Shown here: in pieces, positions 1 to 10,601 of the stretch | Layout of the letters: the number at the start of each line of letters is the position of its first letter | How positions within the stretch are numbered: position 1 is the stretch's first letter | NCBI RefSeq assembly: GCF_030052815.1 | Contig: NC_079496.1 | Coordinates: forward strand, 82,387,652 to 82,451,651 | Source: Hevea brasiliensis | Lineage: Eukaryota; Streptophyta; Magnoliopsida; Malpighiales; Euphorbiaceae | DNA: 64,000 nt | Direction of reading: 5' to 3' | Made by a program: the position numbers and the translations under genes | Notes under the pieces: model-generated | What the model was told of the DNA's origin: nothing | Seen by the model: only the letters and a program-made list of their open reading frames with translations | Databases searched by the model: none

Positions 1-175
1 TATCAATTTGATTTAAAATGACATTTCTAGTATTAACTATCTTATATGCTAATTTGTTTCTCTTTGGAAGTACTGAGTTTATAGCCTTACAGTAATAATA
101 TTCAATACACATTTTATTCTAGGAGAATTGTATTTGAGGTCTCTCTACAATTCTGCAAATTGTATTTTTGTTATG
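1..175 (-). repeat. Truncated giant-LTR fragment (E-like)
   Basis: This stretch closely matches about 17550-17715 inside solo LTR E, including the run on 'ctgcaaattgtattttt'. It is therefore the interior of a minus-oriented Tekay-type LTR. It enters from outside the window and stops where the Cassandra-like sequence begins at 176. No gene is visible. The right-hand side of the Cassandra block does not continue this LTR, so the junction is chimeric. Confidence 0.75.
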
Positions 176-449
176 TGTAATGGTCGAGCTCTAACCACTA
201 GAGGAATTGTCTGCTTTGGCCATAAACCTCATGGTTTTGTCTCATTGGTGGAATGAAGAACTTTTTAGGAGGTCACCCATCCTAGGATTTCTCTCAAGCG
301 AGCATGCTTAACCCTGGAGTTCTTCCAACTCTCCAGGCCATTCCACCGAAAAGTGCCTCTAGTGATTAGTTCCCCCATTTTATATATCATTACTTTTTGA
401 ACCCAAGACCAACTTCGTGCTTTGTCGATGTGGGATTTGTCTAAGGGAT
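176..449 (-). mobile_element. Cassandra-like TRIM LTR, copy 1 (5S-bearing)
   Basis: Read on the minus strand, this unit contains a segment resembling the second half of plant 5S rRNA: a box-A-like 'gttaagcatgctcgc', then 'cctaggatgggtgacc', then a degraded GGGAAGT block (about 262-333). 5S-derived sequence inside a short terminal repeat is the hallmark of Cassandra TRIM retrotransposons. The end reads TGTAAT...; the other end carries 'aaatcccacatcg'. No PBS or internal domain is seen beside it, so a solo LTR or a recombined copy is likely. The Cassandra assignment rests on the 5S segment and size, not on a database match. Confidence 0.7.
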
Positions 450-485
450 CTTGGGTTCATAAAGTAATGATATATAAAATGGGGG
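371..485. repeat. Inverted repeat at the junction of two Cassandra copies
   Basis: Positions 371-407 and 450-485 are near-perfect reverse complements of about 36 bases, separated by 42 bases. The right arm is a plus-oriented piece of the same Cassandra-like unit, fused directly to the start of the next minus-oriented copy. The DNA or RNA could form a long hairpin. It looks like the scar of a template switch or a recombination between oppositely oriented copies. Confidence 0.8.
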
Positions 486-750
486 CTCCAACCACTAGAG
501 AAATTGTTCACTTTGGCCATAAGCCTCACGGTTTTGTCCCATAGGTGGAATGGAGAACTTCCCAGGAGGTTACACATCCTAGGATTTCTCTCAAGCGAGC
601 ACGCTTAACCCTGGAGTTCTTCTAACTCTCCAAGCCATTCCACCAAAAGGCACCTCTAGTGATTAGTTCCCCCATTTTATATATGATTACTTTTTGAACC
701 CAAGACCATCTCCATGCTTTGCCGATGTGGGATTTGCCTAAGGGACCTTT
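486..750 (-). mobile_element. Cassandra-like TRIM LTR, copy 2
   Basis: This is a second minus-oriented copy of the 5S-bearing unit. On the minus strand it shows 'gttaagcgtgctcgcttgag' and 'cctaggatg', with the GGGAAGT block better preserved than in copy 1. Its start is cut at the inverted-repeat junction, so the terminal TGTAAT seen in copy 1 is absent. The right flank enters a different LTR type (A, D-like) from the left flank of copy 1, so the pair does not sit in a simple target site. Confidence 0.7.
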
Positions 751-3236
751 AAAATGATCAAATATCAAACTCAACCCCACAAGTGGAGGAGCAACATAGT
801 AAGGGATTGCCATGCCAAGTGTGAATCAAAAATAATTTCAAAATCATATTATTCAACATTTCATGCAAAACATTAATCAATTTTCATTTCAAATTTCCAT
901 TTACCAAGTAGGCAACACAACGTTTCTCAAAGCATTATTTAGCATAAATTGCTCCAAAATGTATTCAAATAAATTTTCTAATAGCAAATCGAAAGTGAAA
1001 AGTTATTGTGCACAAACCTGATGTGAGTCGCCTCTAGGCCTTGATTCAATTTACCCTATCCTTTTCCAGGTCTTTTTCAGCTGAAACATGCAATTTATAG
1101 TGTTTCAGTATCTTATCTCACAATAAATCCAATAATTAATTCATATAGATATACTTAATTCTAGCCCCAATATGCTTAAACTAATATTCTTAGAAATTTT
1201 CATTTTGGGGTTACTATTCATGTCAATATGTTGACATTCTTATGTTTAATAGGTATGGGAAATCCAATTATACCCACATACCACATTTTGGATGCCAAAT
1301 TTGTTGGTTTTGATTATTTCTTCAAATTTTAGGTCTTTTAGGTACAATTTCAAAATTTCTAGATTTTATGTCTTGTATTGTACTATTCCATTGGTCATGT
1401 TATTGTGAGAATTTGGCAAAGTATTCTTCATAAAACTTGTTCCTTATTATCTTAAATTAACTTTCGTTTTTGAATCACTCCATTTGGAGTTTTGTAGCTC
1501 AAGATATGGCCATTTGAACATGGCTGGTCGGATTGGTTTAACTCAGATTTTTGGGCACTTAGTTTGATTCTAGCAGTTTTAGATCACTAACTTTGGGTGG
1601 CAAAATGACTGGGTTATGGACAGAATTTGGGTTGGTGTTCTTCATGAAAGTTGTAGTACTATGTCATACCTTTCCAATGCCATAAAAGCAGGTCATTTGG
1701 ACCTGTATAGTCCAAGTTATGGCCAAATGAACAGACTGTTCATTTGGTCATTTTTGTACAGTGGCAGTGCACTACACCCGAGTTTGACCTAATTGTTCAC
1801 TATGTTATGGTCATTTTCTGGGGATGATTCCTAAATGAAAAATGGTCCATTTTGTGTCTAGTTTCATTTCCAATTGGTCTCACACCAATTGGGTTCGTAA
1901 ATTTTTAGTTTTAGTCCCTGAAAATAACCTAGGTCAGGTTGCCAGAATTTGAACACTAACCAATCCGAATTATAACTTGGTTCTATCAATTCACACAGAT
2001 CACAAATGGTCTCAATTGACTATTTTTCAACTCAAGTAAGGTCAATTACATCAATTGACTAATTCTCAAATTTTTTCCTAATTTTCACATGCTCAAGAAC
2101 TCTAATTACATAAAGTTCAAATCTAATGCATTCAAAACATATATCCATACTCGACATACATAATTCAACCTAAACAACCCTTCAATTGCACCAAATTCAA
2201 TCAATTCAAACCCTCACATAAGCTGGCTGAAATTTCCTTTGGTCCCCCAATAATTGTTTTCTTTTAATTTTAAGTTAATTTCTAAGTTACTTACACCAAG
2301 AACATAAGTAATAAACTAAAATTTTTCAATTCAAACTACTAACCTTTCTTTGATGTTCAATTCTTCACTTTCTTCCATTTTTTCTTTTCTTTCCTTCTTC
2401 TAATGCTTTCTCAAGTTGATCTAACAAATTTTTATGGAACACTTTAGGGTATTTAGGTCTAATTTAGTGGAAAATCAAGCTTGTGCTCAAGCTTTAATGG
2501 AGGTGCACATGGAGGAAGAGAAAAGATGGGTTTCGGCCACTCTTGAGGAAGAAGAAGAAGGATTTTTTTCTTTTCAATTATTTTATGTATTTTTATGTCT
2601 TTCATAATACTTTTGACTTGGTCAATTTATGTACAAAAATTAAAATTATTTATGATGTCACATATGAGCTCATCATGATGATGTAATAACTTTTCTTTTC
2701 TCTTTTTCTATTTTCATTTAATTTTTCATTAGTTCTTTAATTTAATTCTCGATTCCAAAATTTTTGCTTCTTCGATTTTATTAGACAGTTAGGTCAGGAG
2801 TCAGCTCTAGGGGTGAATTGACCAAATTGCCCCTCGTTGGTTCAATCTGATTTGCAAGTTATTTGATATTTCTTTCGAATTCCTGACCTAATTATTTGAC
2901 CTGCTTAACGACTCTTTTTCACAATTTTCTCTTTTCCACTATGTTCGCAATAGTCCTAAGGACCGCGACGTCACATTTTTTAGTTCATAATTCGAGTTAA
3001 GACTGAGCTCGCAGTCACTTCCCAGGAAGATCACCCATCGCTGTGACTCCCAGCTCATTTAACCTTTTATATTCTGTTTTTCTTATTTATACTTACCTAT
3101 TTGGCAATTATTAATTATTTTCATTCAAGGCTTATCTAGGTGTTTTAGATGTAGTTCTAATTCTCTTAATTATCTAGACCGACATCAGTCACCGAAACAG
3201 TATAATTTACCAGGCTACGCAAATAGGGGTGTTACA
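751..3236 (-). repeat. Partial giant LTR 'A' (minus)
   Basis: This is an LTR of the Tekay-type group seen throughout the window. The 5' end on the minus strand is the TGTAACACCCC at 3227-3236, followed on the plus side by a polypurine tract, so it is a 3' LTR of a minus element in its present orientation. The body near 770-1130 matches the D/J type LTR (the 'ggaggagcaacatag' and 'gtgcacaaacct' stretches). The part near 1480-1900 resembles the F LTR (repeated 'aagttgtag...tatgtc' modules and the CCAATTGGT hairpin at about 1873-1895). The LTR 3' portion is missing, replaced by Cassandra sequence at 750. Confidence 0.8.
3016..3064 (-). promoter_or_regulatory. 5S-internal-promoter-like block in LTR A
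   Basis: On the minus strand the order is 'ggttaaatgagc', then 'gcgatgggtgat', then 'cctgggaagt'. The last block, including 'cctgggaagt', is the closest in the window to the 5S rRNA box C region. It lies about 170-220 bases inside the LTR 5' end, as in the other LTRs. The resemblance is seen in sequence; promoter activity is inference. Confidence 0.5.
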
Positions 3237-3343
3237 ATTCTCCCCCCTCCCCCCCCCCCCTCCCCCCTCTTAAAAGAAATTTCATCCATGAAATTTTACC
3301 CAATATTCATCCTAAAATAGTCAAAGTTTAAGGTTAGTGAGTT
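3237..3343 (-). other. Expanded polypurine tract and internal tail of element A
   Basis: The plus strand is almost pure C/T from 3239 to about 3270, with a run of about a dozen C. The minus strand therefore reads as G runs separated by single A, ending 'gagaat' next to TGTAACACCC. This is the expected place of the polypurine tract that primes plus-strand DNA synthesis. The next bases ('gaaatttcatccatgaaattttaccc') match the tail at 56830-56860 and 63140-63165 of element J, so A belongs near the H/D/J lineage. The rest of its internal region is missing. Confidence 0.75.
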
Positions 3344-3622
3344 AAAAAGGTCCCTTAGGCAAATCCCACATCGGCAAAGCAGGGAGTTGGTCTTGGGTTC
3401 AAAAAGTAATGATATATAAAATGGGGGAACTAATCACTGGAGGCGCCTTTTGGTGGAATGGCCTGGAGAGTTGGAAGAACTCTAGGGTTAAGCGTGCTCG
3501 CTTAAGAGAAATCCTAGGATGGGTGACCTTCTGGGAAGTTCTCCATTCCACCTATGGGACAAAACCGTGAGGTATTGGCCAAAGCGGACAATTCCTCTAG
3601 TGGTTGGAGATCAATCCTTACA
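3344..3622 (+). mobile_element. Cassandra-like TRIM LTR, copy 3 (plus)
   Basis: This is the best preserved copy. It runs from 'ggtcccttaggcaaatccc' through 'acatcggcaaag', the 5S-like segment (about 3463-3545: 'gttaagcgtgctcgcttaag', 'cctaggatgggtgacc', 'tctgggaagtt'), to 'ctagtggttgg' and a TTACA end near 3622. The spacing from box-A-like to box-C-like parts equals that of genuine 5S rRNA (22 bases between GTTAAGCG and GGATGGGTGACC). It is inverted relative to copies 1 and 2. Confidence 0.75.
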
Positions 3623-3830
3623 AATAGTAGAATCCGCCAGATGCTAATAAAACAGAGAAGGCTCTGCCCAAGTATCCACAGAAATAATTTGTGATAAAAA
3701 AAAAATTTACCACATGTTTTTTATGAAGTATAAAATTTATAATGGACAGGAAAAGATAAAATAGGGTGCTCTGGCACCGAATGTGGCACACTTTACTCGG
3801 CTACACTATAGATGGGTAAGGGGTGTCACA
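3623..3830 (+). repeat. 3' end of a plus-oriented giant LTR
   Basis: It ends with 'gggtgctctggcacc', then 'tcggctacactatag' and 'ggggtgtcaca' at 3830, the terminal arrangement shared by LTRs C, E, F, G and I. Its other end meets Cassandra copy 3. Sequence right of 3830 is the interior of F's LTR, so 3830 looks like the edge of an insertion. Its own 5' part is not contiguous. Confidence 0.7.
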
Positions 3831-5023
3831 TGTCAATTCACCTCAAATGGTCATTAATTGACCATTAGAACACCAATTCACCATCAATTGAGCAAAACCC
3901 TAATTTAGCTCAAACCTTAATTCCCAATTTCTCCATCTGACATCACACATGAAAATTCAAGGTTCTAATACATATATTCTGATCATAGGCCATCACTACA
4001 CACTTTAATTGAAATTCATCAAAATCATCTATAATACATGGCTGCCGAAAATTTAGGGGTGCCCTAACATGCATAATTTGTTTAAATTTTAACATTTTCG
4101 TACTTAATTTATGATCCTAACAAAGAATATATAGAGAGAGATAAGAGAATTGGCACTAACCTCTTGAAGCAACATTTTAGGGTTTCAAAATCTTTACTTT
4201 CTCTTTGATTCTTGGTAGCTAAACACTTTAGCAAGGTCAAAGATTAAATTTTTGTGTTTAGAGGTAAGGAAATTATAGAGGAAATTGGGGGAAAAGGAAG
4301 GATTAAAAGAGCTTCAATGGAGGGAGGTTTTGAAAGGGGTTCGGCCACAAGTAGAGGAAGAAGATGATGAATAAAATTTTTAGTCTTTTTAATTTCTTTT
4401 ATATCCATTAAGTGAGTTTGTCAAATTTTGATTGGATAGAAATTTTAATTACCTTATTGTTGCATAAGGCTTATGTCATAATTAGCTTTTTATTTCATCT
4501 TATTTTCTTCTTTTCTCTACTCACTTCTAATTAAATTTTTAGCAATATTTATTCATATTTTAAGACATAAACCTCACTCACTTAAATGGATAAGTTGGTT
4601 AAAAATCATCTATGAAGGTGAAATGACCAAAATGCCCTTCGTTTTGCTTAATGAGCTAAACTTGTCTATACCGATTTACAAAATTTTCTTAACATTTTCT
4701 TGGCATTTTACTGTCATCTAAGCCTCAATAATTCTTCACTGGAGTCTCAAAAATTATTTTACAGGGTTTCCCCATGGGTCTAGGGTCGGCAACTGCCTTC
4801 ACAGTCACTTCCCGTTAGGGTTACCCATCACCGAAGCTACAGCTCATTTAACCTCAGTGCATTTCATTGCTTAAATTTTTCTTTAATTTTTCTTGTTATT
4901 ATTTGGGTTATTTATGACTCCCCATTCTAGTTTAAAAATAGTTCCAGACATTCTGGCTATACGGATAGACATTAGTCACCGGAACAGTAGAATGTATGGA
5001 CTATCCAAAGTGAGGGCGTTACA
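3831..5023 (-). repeat. Truncated 3' LTR of element F
   Basis: It matches 31390-32326 joined to 42070-42312 (the split 5' LTR), which is how the two were recognised as a pair. The LTR 5' end is TGTAACGCCC at 5014-5023. About 1.8 kb of the LTR 3' part is missing on the left, where an unrelated LTR end abuts at 3830. No gene is present. Confidence 0.85.
4806..4853 (-). promoter_or_regulatory. 5S-internal-promoter-like block in F 3' LTR
   Basis: On the minus strand: 'ggttaaatgagctg', then 'cggtgatgggtaaccc', then 'cgggaagtgac'. It has the same order and about the same distance from the LTR 5' end as in the other LTRs. Confidence 0.45.
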
Positions 5024-5036
5024 GCTCTTCCCCTCT
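5024..5036 (-). other. Polypurine tract of element F
   Basis: The minus strand reads 'agaggggaagagc' directly before the TGTAACGCCC start of the 3' LTR. The same layout is seen for elements C, G and I. Confidence 0.8.
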
Positions 5037-5608
5037 AACAAAATTTTTTTCCTTGAAATTTACCTGATGCAAATAGTTGAGAGAACTGTTGCTTCATCGT
5101 CTCTTCGCTCTCCTAGGTTGCCTCTTCACTGTTGTGGTGTCTCCAAAGCACTTTCACTAGTGGAATCTATTTGTTTCTTAATTCCTTCACTTTTCGAGCC
5201 AGGATCCTTATTGGTTCCTCTTCATATGTCAAATCTGGTTGAATTTCAATCTCTTTCATGGAGATGACATGTGAAGGGTCTGATCTGTACCTTCTTAGCA
5301 TGGACATAAGAAACACATTATGGATCTTATCCAGCTCTAATGGTAAAGCTAGCCTATATGCCACTGGACCCACACATTCAATGACTTCATTTAGGCTAAT
5401 GAACCTAGGGCTTAACTTACCCTTTCTTCCGAACCTTAACACCTTCTTCCATGGTGATGCTTTAAGAAACACCTTGTCGCCAACTTCATATTCTATATCT
5501 TTTCTCTTTAAGTCAACATAAGACTTCTGTCTATCTAAGGCAACTTTCAAGTTAGCTTTTATCAACTTCACCTTTTCTTCAGTTTGTTTCACCAGGTCTG
5601 GTCCCACA
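5034..5608 (-). pseudogene. F pol: integrase C-terminus and chromodomain (broken)
   Basis: This translates as the end of a chromovirus integrase: a basic stretch with 'VGDKVFLKASPWKKVLRFGRK', a GPY/F-related part ('ECVGPVAYRLALP'), a linker with 'RRYRSDPSHV' and the start of a chromodomain ('EEEPIRILARKVKELRNK'). The chromodomain continues in the same frame after an in-frame TAG at 5167-5169 and has a second stop near 5123 where element I has a Trp codon. The upstream side is cut at 5608 by the LTR of element C. Integrase would join element DNA to the genome, and the chromodomain would direct it to marked chromatin. Closely related to 49282-49860 of element I. Confidence 0.85.
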
Positions 5609-8600
5609 TGTAACACCCCTCACCCGTCTACAGTGTAGCCGAGTAAGGCATGCTACATTTGATGCCGGAGCACCCTATCCTGTCTTATTATTTACAATAT
5701 TAATTTAATATCCATTTAATTTCATTATCTCACTTGCAGAAATTTTTTTTATCCCATTTCATTTTTATAGAGACTCAAACAGAGTCCCCTCTGTTCTATT
5801 AGTGCATGGTGGGTTTCATGTTACCTGTTAAAACAATTTATATCCATTTCATCAATTCTTTAATCATATCACTTCTCATGCTCATAACAATTTCAAGAAA
5901 ATAAATGACATTTCATTCTTATAAAGTTTACATATACAATAATTTACAATTTTATACAAAATCCAAAAATTATTTACATCATTTACTTATGTATAGTGAT
6001 CCAGAATGCCAAATTTAAATACACATGAGCCCTACCCAAAATGAACTGGTGAGGTGACACCGACCCTGTAGCAGATCTGATCCTCTCTATCTATACTCTC
6101 CTGATACTGTTACAGCTGCTGGTGCTCTCCAGTACCTACACGTGGTAACAACCAACGCGCTAAGCATAACGCCTAATGGTGCATAAGTAAGGGAAAAAAA
6201 ATAACTAAACAATTCAAAATAATTATTTCACGTATAACCTTATAAATAAATATCAATTTTCATGTATTTAAAATCTTTTACATGTTTTCTAGAACTTTGG
6301 AAGTAAATAAGCTAATAGGGATCTTTTCTATACTTATACCTAATATTCAGTCTTCTAAGATTCATATTAATGATTTTCTCATGTACTTATTTATATTTAA
6401 GGCTTATTACTTTTATCTGTGCCCAAGTAACCTATGACAGACTGTAAAAATTGGATACACGGGAGTATACTGGTCAGACATCTGTATGTCTGCCCAGTAT
6501 ACAACGGTCATATTAGGTACAAGGCCAGCGGCCAGGCATAAGCCAGTAATAATAAAAATTGGCACTATGGCCATCGGGCAGGCATAAAGTCAGTAGAACA
6601 ATCATCTTAGACATATGTTATCTGTCAACGATTATTCCACTGGGCAGTGCTGCAATATGTAGTCCCTAATTAGTAAACCAATCGATCCAAGCTATATAAA
6701 TGAGTCTAGGTGTACTTTGGGCAAAATAATGTTATTTCACACCTATTCATTAATTCATATCATTTTTATGCTTAACAAAGTATTCTATTTTATTTCATAT
6801 CATATGCTAAGTTATTTTATGAACCTTTCTCAAGGTCCAAAAATTGGCAGTTTCTAGAGTTTGTCTTTGTCTAATTAATTGGTCATGTTATAGTTATTTT
6901 TAGGCCTAAGGTTCTTCATAGAAGTTGTTAGCCTATGTCTTATAGTCACTCAAAAATTTTTATTATAATTTTTTAAGTTTTGTAGAATTACTTATGGCTA
7001 AATTACTTGCCTGGACTCATGTACCCTATTCTACTAGGATTCTTGTTCAGGTTATAAACTTTGACTCCCATTTTAGGGTTCTTATGTTTATGTTCATAAT
7101 TTAAGGACCAAGTCTAAAACAAAGTTGGAGCCCTGTCTCTTAGGGTTCCAGATCAGTATGGCTTATCCTAATTAGAGCTTCCTAGTGGGAGATATGGCTA
7201 AATGAGTGTTCTGGGGTCAAATGATCACTTAGGAAATTTCCAGAATTCATATACTAAATTAACCTAATAAATTAGCCTAGTTCTCTTAGTGTCTGGATTT
7301 TGGTCAAAAGACCAATTTTGTAAATCCATGTCTTATAGAAATTTTTCCACTAGTTTCATTGAATTTGGGTTTTTGTAGACCAAGTTATGGCCATCTTGCC
7401 AAAACTGGTCAGGTGAGCTTTAGTCCAGGAAATTCTAGGCAGAATGGTGCAGTTCAGTTTGGTATCCTAACTTGAGTCAATAATTTCATTTGATTAGAGA
7501 CATTTATGGGCTTGGTATTCTCAATGAAAGTTGAAGTCCTATGTATAATCTTTCCAATAGTGTAAAATTCAGGTCATTTGAACTTATCTAGAGGGAGTTA
7601 TGGCCAACTGTTCATTTGGTCATTTTTCTGGGTTCATTATCTGGATGCCCGGATTGGGATGGTAAATTGACCATGATTTTGACAGAATTTAAGTAGGCTT
7701 TCTTCATGAAAAATGGGGAATTTTGAGTCTAGTTTCACCTCCAATTGGTCTCACATCAATTAGAGTCACACAACTTCAGTTATAACTCAAAAAAGACACT
7801 AGACTCAAAAGTCTAAATTTCCTGCATAAAAGAAGCACTCCCAATATTCCATCCTCCTTACAACCAACTACAATTTATCATTCATAACACTTCAAATGAT
7901 CAACAAAAAGTCTCAACAGGATTAATCTCAAGCCATAACACCCAGGTACCAAAATTAATTCAAACCCTAACTCAAATATTCTCAAATATTCAAATCCTAC
8001 TTCACACACATCAATTTATGTTCAAAGTCTCATAATCACCATCAAAGCCTCCCATAAACATCTTTAATTACATCAAAACTCATCAAACAATTTCCTAATT
8101 CATGGCTGCCAAAAAATGGAAGTGGCTCATACATGGATATTTTCTTTCAATTCTTTCAAATTCTAAGTCAATTCATGCTCCCAACATGAAATCTAAAGAG
8201 AAATTAAAGAATAGTAGCACTAACCTTTTTTAGCAGAATTTTTCCAAGCTTAAACTTCACTTTCTTTCTTTTTCTAGGCTGCCAAACACTCTCCCAAGAG
8301 GAATTGACAAGGTTTAATAAAGGAAACTTAGGGTTTAGTGGTAGGAATTCAAGGTTATGGAGAGAGAAATGAAAGAAATTGTAATGGAGATAGAGAGAGG
8401 GAAGAAGTCGACTGGAATTTAAGGAAGAAGAAGGCAGATTGGCTTTTCATTTTTAACCTATTTTATCTCTTTTTAATTTGGTTATAAAGGGTGTGTTGTA
8501 ATATGATTGGTGGAGGCATTATAATGACATCATTATGATGTCATAATTAGGGATTTAAGTCTTTTTCTTTTTCTTTCTTTTCTGTTCATTTTCAATTAAA

Positions 8601-9086
8601 ATTTTAGCAATATTTGTTCATAATTTATGTCATAATAATTATTTATTTAACTGGACAAGTTGGCCAAAAATCATATCTGAAGACGAAATAACCAAAATGC
8701 GCTTCGTTTTGCTTAACAAACTAAAATTGTCTGCATCGATCTAAAACTTTTTCTTTAATTTTTCTTGGCATTCTAATGCCATTAAAACCTCAATGAATCT
8801 TCTTTGGAGTCCCAAAAATTATTTCACTTGGTTTCCTCGGGTTTAGGGCTACTAGCTGTCTTCACAGCAACTTTCTGTTAGGTCACCCATCACCGAGGCA
8901 CCAGCTCATTTAACTCATTTGCAATTCACTTCTTTTATTTTTTATTAATTTTACTTAGTCTTTATTTAATCAATTTATGCCCCCTCACTCTAGTTGGAGT
9001 GTAGTTCCAGTCATCCTGACTGTCTAGATAGACATTAGTCATCAAAACAATAGAATGTACAGACTACCTAAAGTAAGGGTGTTACA
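5609..9086 (-). repeat. 3' LTR of element C (3478 bp)
   Basis: It is bounded by TGTAACACCCC (plus-strand left edge, the LTR 3' end) and GGGTGTTACA at 9077-9086 (the LTR 5' end). The terminal hairpin 'ggtgccggagcacc'-type element is at the left edge. The body holds several ~200-bp modules (near 6893, 7120, 7311, 7525 and 7687) with repeated 'ttcttcat...aagttg...tatgtctta' and 'gagttatggcc' parts, and the CCAATTGGTCTCACATCAATT hairpin near 7741. No coding potential is visible. Confidence 0.85.
8867..8914 (-). promoter_or_regulatory. 5S-internal-promoter-like block in C 3' LTR
   Basis: On the minus strand: 'gttaaatgagctgg', then 'cggtgatgggtgacc', then 'agaaagttgc'. The box-C-like core GATGGGTGACC is exact; the box-A-like part has two changes. 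Confidence 0.5.
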
Positions 9087-9100
9087 ATTCTCCCCCTCTA
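9087..9100 (-). other. Polypurine tract of element C
   Basis: The minus strand reads 'tagagggggagaat' immediately before TGTAACACCC. Confidence 0.8.
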
Positions 9101-9196
9101 ATAAAAATTTTGTCCTCAAAATTTATGCAGTGTAAATAGTCGAGGAACTGCACCTATCCTCTTTTATCTCATATATAGGGTCTATTATTACATATA

Positions 9197-10458
9197 CTAA
9201 AATATTATAATGAGAAATATACCTTTGACAGCATCTGCCAGCTCTGGCTCCTCCTGTTCCCTCATAGCATATACACGAGGTGCTACTCGGGCCTTAGGTC
9301 GCTCAATTGTCTCTGAAGCTGGTCTCTATGATGTACTCATCCCTCTGGTCTCGCAGGTCATCTACCCCTTTGGGCTGTGGGGGCAGATCTCTCAGTCAGT
9401 GGTGGGGCAGTAGGAACACTCCAATGGGGACAATCCCATAGGAAATGGTCAGTAGCTTCACATCGGAAGCATCCCCTGATCAACAATCGGTATTCTCCTC
9501 GATGCCTCCTCTCACAGTAGGTGCATAATGGTATGGAGGTAAATCCCTCTACTGTGGTGCCTGGAGAACTCCCTACTGACGCTCTAAACTGTCCTTCTCT
9601 CTGAGAAAACTGAGACCCCTGTCTCTAGCCCTAGCCCTGGGAAACCTTAGGCCTCTTACCCTCAAAAACTGGTGTACTAGACTGACCTTGTCCAAAACTT
9701 CCCTTTTGCTGTCTATCTCTCCTAGACTGCTCCTTATTTCATACTCTCTCTACAATAAGTGATGCAGCCACTAACTGGGAGAAATTCGTATACCCATGTG
9801 CCATCACTATAATTCTGATATTATTGTTCAGTCCATCCCCAAACCTACGGCACCTCTCTGCCTCTGTAGGTATCACCTCCCATGCATATCTACCCAGCCT
9901 CACAAACTCCCTCTCATACTCAGAGACAGTTAACTACTCTGCCTCAAGGTCAGAAACTCTCTCCTTCTAGCCTCTAAGTATATGTGACTAATATACTTTC
10001 TTGATCTTAGTCAAGAAGAAGTCCCAAGTAAGCTCCATCAACTGTACCACTCTAGAAATCGTGTCCCACCACTGATAGGCTTCCTCCTATAGTAATGACA
10101 GAGTGTGCTCTAGCTGCTGCTCTGGCATGCAATGTAACTGCTTTAGCACTCTCTCAGTCTACTCTAGCCAATGCTCAGCAGCAGATGGGTCGTCTTCCAT
10201 CTTACCCATAAAGTCAACAGCCCTATACTTTCTTAACTTCTCTAGTGGAAACCGTTGTGTAGGCTATGAGGTGGCTCCAGTAAACTGGCAGAGCATCCAA
10301 GTCATTTGCCTAAAAAATGCATGCTGCGTTCTACTTGCTGTACCCCGGGATGACTCTTCTCTCCTGTCTCGCCCCTGACTGTGGACAGGGGCATGACTAA
10401 CCATCTCCTCCTCCTCCACTGGTCTGTAAGACCCTTCCTCTGAAGGATCAGACTCCAT
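9197..10458 (-). pseudogene. C gag pseudogene (near full length)
   Basis: The start codon at 10456-10458 gives MESDPSEEGS..., matching the gag starts of F and G (acidic 'VEEE' stretch, then HAP or RIP). After an in-frame stop at 10264-10266 the capsid-type region follows in pieces: a 'KLRKYRAVDF' motif, 'AAEHWLE', 'YQWWDTI' and 'TVSEYEREFVRLGRYA'. A zinc-knuckle region follows near 9440-9520 (two modules of the CxxC...H...C kind, the first with a lost Cys). Many stops are TAG or TAA at sites where relatives have CAG or CAA, as expected from deamination of methylated cytosine. Gag would form the particle that packages element RNA. No protease, RT or integrase follows. Confidence 0.8.
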
Positions 10459-10584
10459 CAATCCTATAAAACAAATAAAGAACATATATGTATTAGTGTC
10501 ACCTTGACTACTAAATAAGGGTTCATGCATATTATACACTCTAAATCTTTCTATCTATCTATGCCTAAGAACACCCAAACCTTT

Positions 10585-10596
10585 GCTCTGATACCA
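10585..10596 (-). other. Primer binding site of element C
   Basis: The plus strand reads 'gctctgatacca', the reverse complement of TGGTATCAGAGC, which pairs with the 3' end of plant initiator tRNA-Met. It is five bases inside the 5' LTR end at 10602. Confidence 0.9.
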
Positions 10597-10601
10597 ATAA
10601 A

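Noticed and set aside
751..3236. LTR A as the 3' LTR of element H
   Set aside because: Attractive because the PPT tail matches the H/D/J lineage, but about 2.5 kb of H pol would be missing and flanks are rearranged, so the link cannot be shown.
3463..3545. A genuine 5S rRNA gene
   Set aside because: Only the internal-promoter half is recognisable and it is embedded in a Cassandra-like repeat; the 5S 5' half and terminator are missing.
5258..5521. Plus-strand frames over 4893-5521 and 49376-49606
   Set aside because: Shadows of the minus-strand integrase and chromodomain sequence.
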